Shown: one piece after another, positions 63,473 to 64,000 of the stretch
How positions within the stretch are numbered: the stretch's first letter is position 1
Layout of the letters: each line of letters opens with the position of its first letter
Assembly: GCF_016403105.1 (NCBI RefSeq)
Contig: NZ_CP046155.1
Span: 2,881,906 to 2,945,905, forward strand
From: Leptolyngbya sp. BL0902
GTDB lineage: Bacteria > Cyanobacteriota > Cyanobacteriia > Phormidesmidales > Phormidesmidaceae
Length of the DNA stretch: 64,000 nt
Direction: 5' to 3'
Position numbers and translations under genes: made by a program
The notes under the pieces: generated by a model
What the model saw: the letters and a program-made list of their open reading frames with translations, nothing else
The model's database searches: none
Told to the model about the DNA's origin: nothing

Positions 63473-64000
63473 ATGCCCCTCTACGACCTCTTCATTTCCT
63501 ACGGGCGGGCAGATAGTAAAGCCTTTGCCATTGACCTCCACCATCGGCTGACGGAGCGCGGCTATCGGGTCTGGATTGATTTGGACGACATTCCCTTCGC
63601 GGTAGACTACCAGGTTCACATCGATAAAAGCATTGAACAGGCCCATAATGTGCTGTTTGTGCTCAGCCCCCACGCCGTCAATTCTCCCTACTGCAAAGCC
63701 GAGATCGAGCGGGGGCTGCACTTCCATAAGCGCATCATTCCCCTCCTCCATGTGGAGGAAATTGCCTACGATACCTGGAAGCAGCGCAATCCTCAGGGCA
63801 CCGCCGCCGACTGGGCCACCTACCAACGGGAGGGGCGGCATTCCGGCATCCAAAACCTGCACCCCGGTGTGGCCAAGCTGAACTGGATTAACTGCCGGGA
63901 GGGCATCGACGACCCGGATCTGGCCCTGGATCAACTGGTCAACACCCTGGAGGATCACCGCGACTATGTGGCCACCCATACGGAACTGTTGGTCAGCGCC
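63473..64000 (+). CDS. TIR-domain protein (C-terminus cut by window edge)
   Basis: The visible 176 residues begin with a TIR domain: YDLFISYGRADSKAFAIDLHHRL, GYRVWIDLDDI, VLFVLSPHAVNSPYCKAEIERGL and RIIPLLHVEE. The catalytic-type Glu (E77 in the CKAE segment) is present, so NADase activity is possible. The following residues (LNWINCREG, LALDQLVNTLEDHRDYVATHTELL) resemble the linker before WD40 or nSTAND regions in large cyanobacterial TIR proteins. The rest lies beyond the window. The gene starts 2 nt after the TpsB stop, so co-transcription is likely. Confidence 0.85.
   Translation, partial: MPLYDLFISYGRADSKAFAIDLHHRLTERGYRVWIDLDDIPFAVDYQVHIDKSIEQAHNVLFVLSPHAVNSPYCKAEIERGLHFHKRIIPLLHVEEIAYDTWKQRNPQGTAADWATYQREGRHSGIQNLHPGVAKLNWINCREGIDDPDLALDQLVNTLEDHRDYVATHTELLVSA

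Overview
The window is a chromosomal segment of a fairly GC-rich cyanobacterium. It carries small photosystem and cytochrome b6f subunits (PsbY, a PetL candidate, Psb28), the aerobic chlorophyll enzyme AcsF, a CCB2/CCB4-type cytochrome b6 maturation factor and many cyanobacteria-typical conserved proteins. Organisation is chromosomal: short operons on both strands, one tRNA-Pro(CGG), and no prophage, insertion sequence, CRISPR array or rRNA that I can see. Codon style looks uniform, so there is no obvious genomic island. The genus cannot be fixed from this alone; a Leptolyngbya/Nodosilinea-like filamentous lineage is my guess.

Layout. 0-8 kb: a DUF2157/GDYXXLXY membrane pair (cut by the left edge), a lipoprotein, a 1470-residue calpain-like protease with eight pre-peptidase repeats, and psbY. 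8-17 kb: a membrane-anchored GTPase, dcd, a CobO-like protein without a P-loop, rph, miaB, an SDR epimerase, a Gfo/Idh oxidoreductase and an M20 amidohydrolase. 17-24 kb: a four-gene envelope cluster (exported protein, two-helix membrane protein, solute-binding/VWA lipoprotein, small exported protein) facing a DUF58 gene, then petL and an O-antigen-ligase-like protein. 24-31 kb: bolA-grxD-cobO, a secreted helical protein, an S8 protease with P-domain, psb28 and moaB. 31-40 kb: DUF547, two membrane proteins including a SpoIIM homologue, a beta-barrel candidate, acsF, a GIDE-domain protein, and a trhO/exbD/EVE/tsaE run.

40-48 kb is the most coherent metabolic unit: a sugar ABC importer (binding protein, two permeases, MalK-type ATPase) followed by a convergent GH13_18 sugar phosphorylase with all catalytic residues. 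The set resembles the E. coli ycj locus and cyanobacterial Ggt importers, and suggests uptake and phosphorolysis of an alpha-glucoside compatible solute. A ferritin-like gene follows.

48-64 kb: DUF2252, a monoamine-oxidase-like flavoprotein, tRNA-Pro, the CCB-type factor, a disulfide-reductase-like flavoprotein lacking its redox cysteines, moaA, a VTT-domain protein, a HAMP-less chemoreceptor, a large FAD protein, a prokaryotic LSDAT (SLOG) protein, yebC, a TpsB outer-membrane transporter and, at the right edge, the start of a TIR-domain protein.

Non-coding structure includes a recurring CCCTCTCCC palindrome family, degenerate heptamer repeats, a perfect 11-bp inverted repeat upstream of the phosphorylase, two good intrinsic terminators (psbY, acsF), and four convergent gene pairs whose stop codons overlap by exactly 4 nt.
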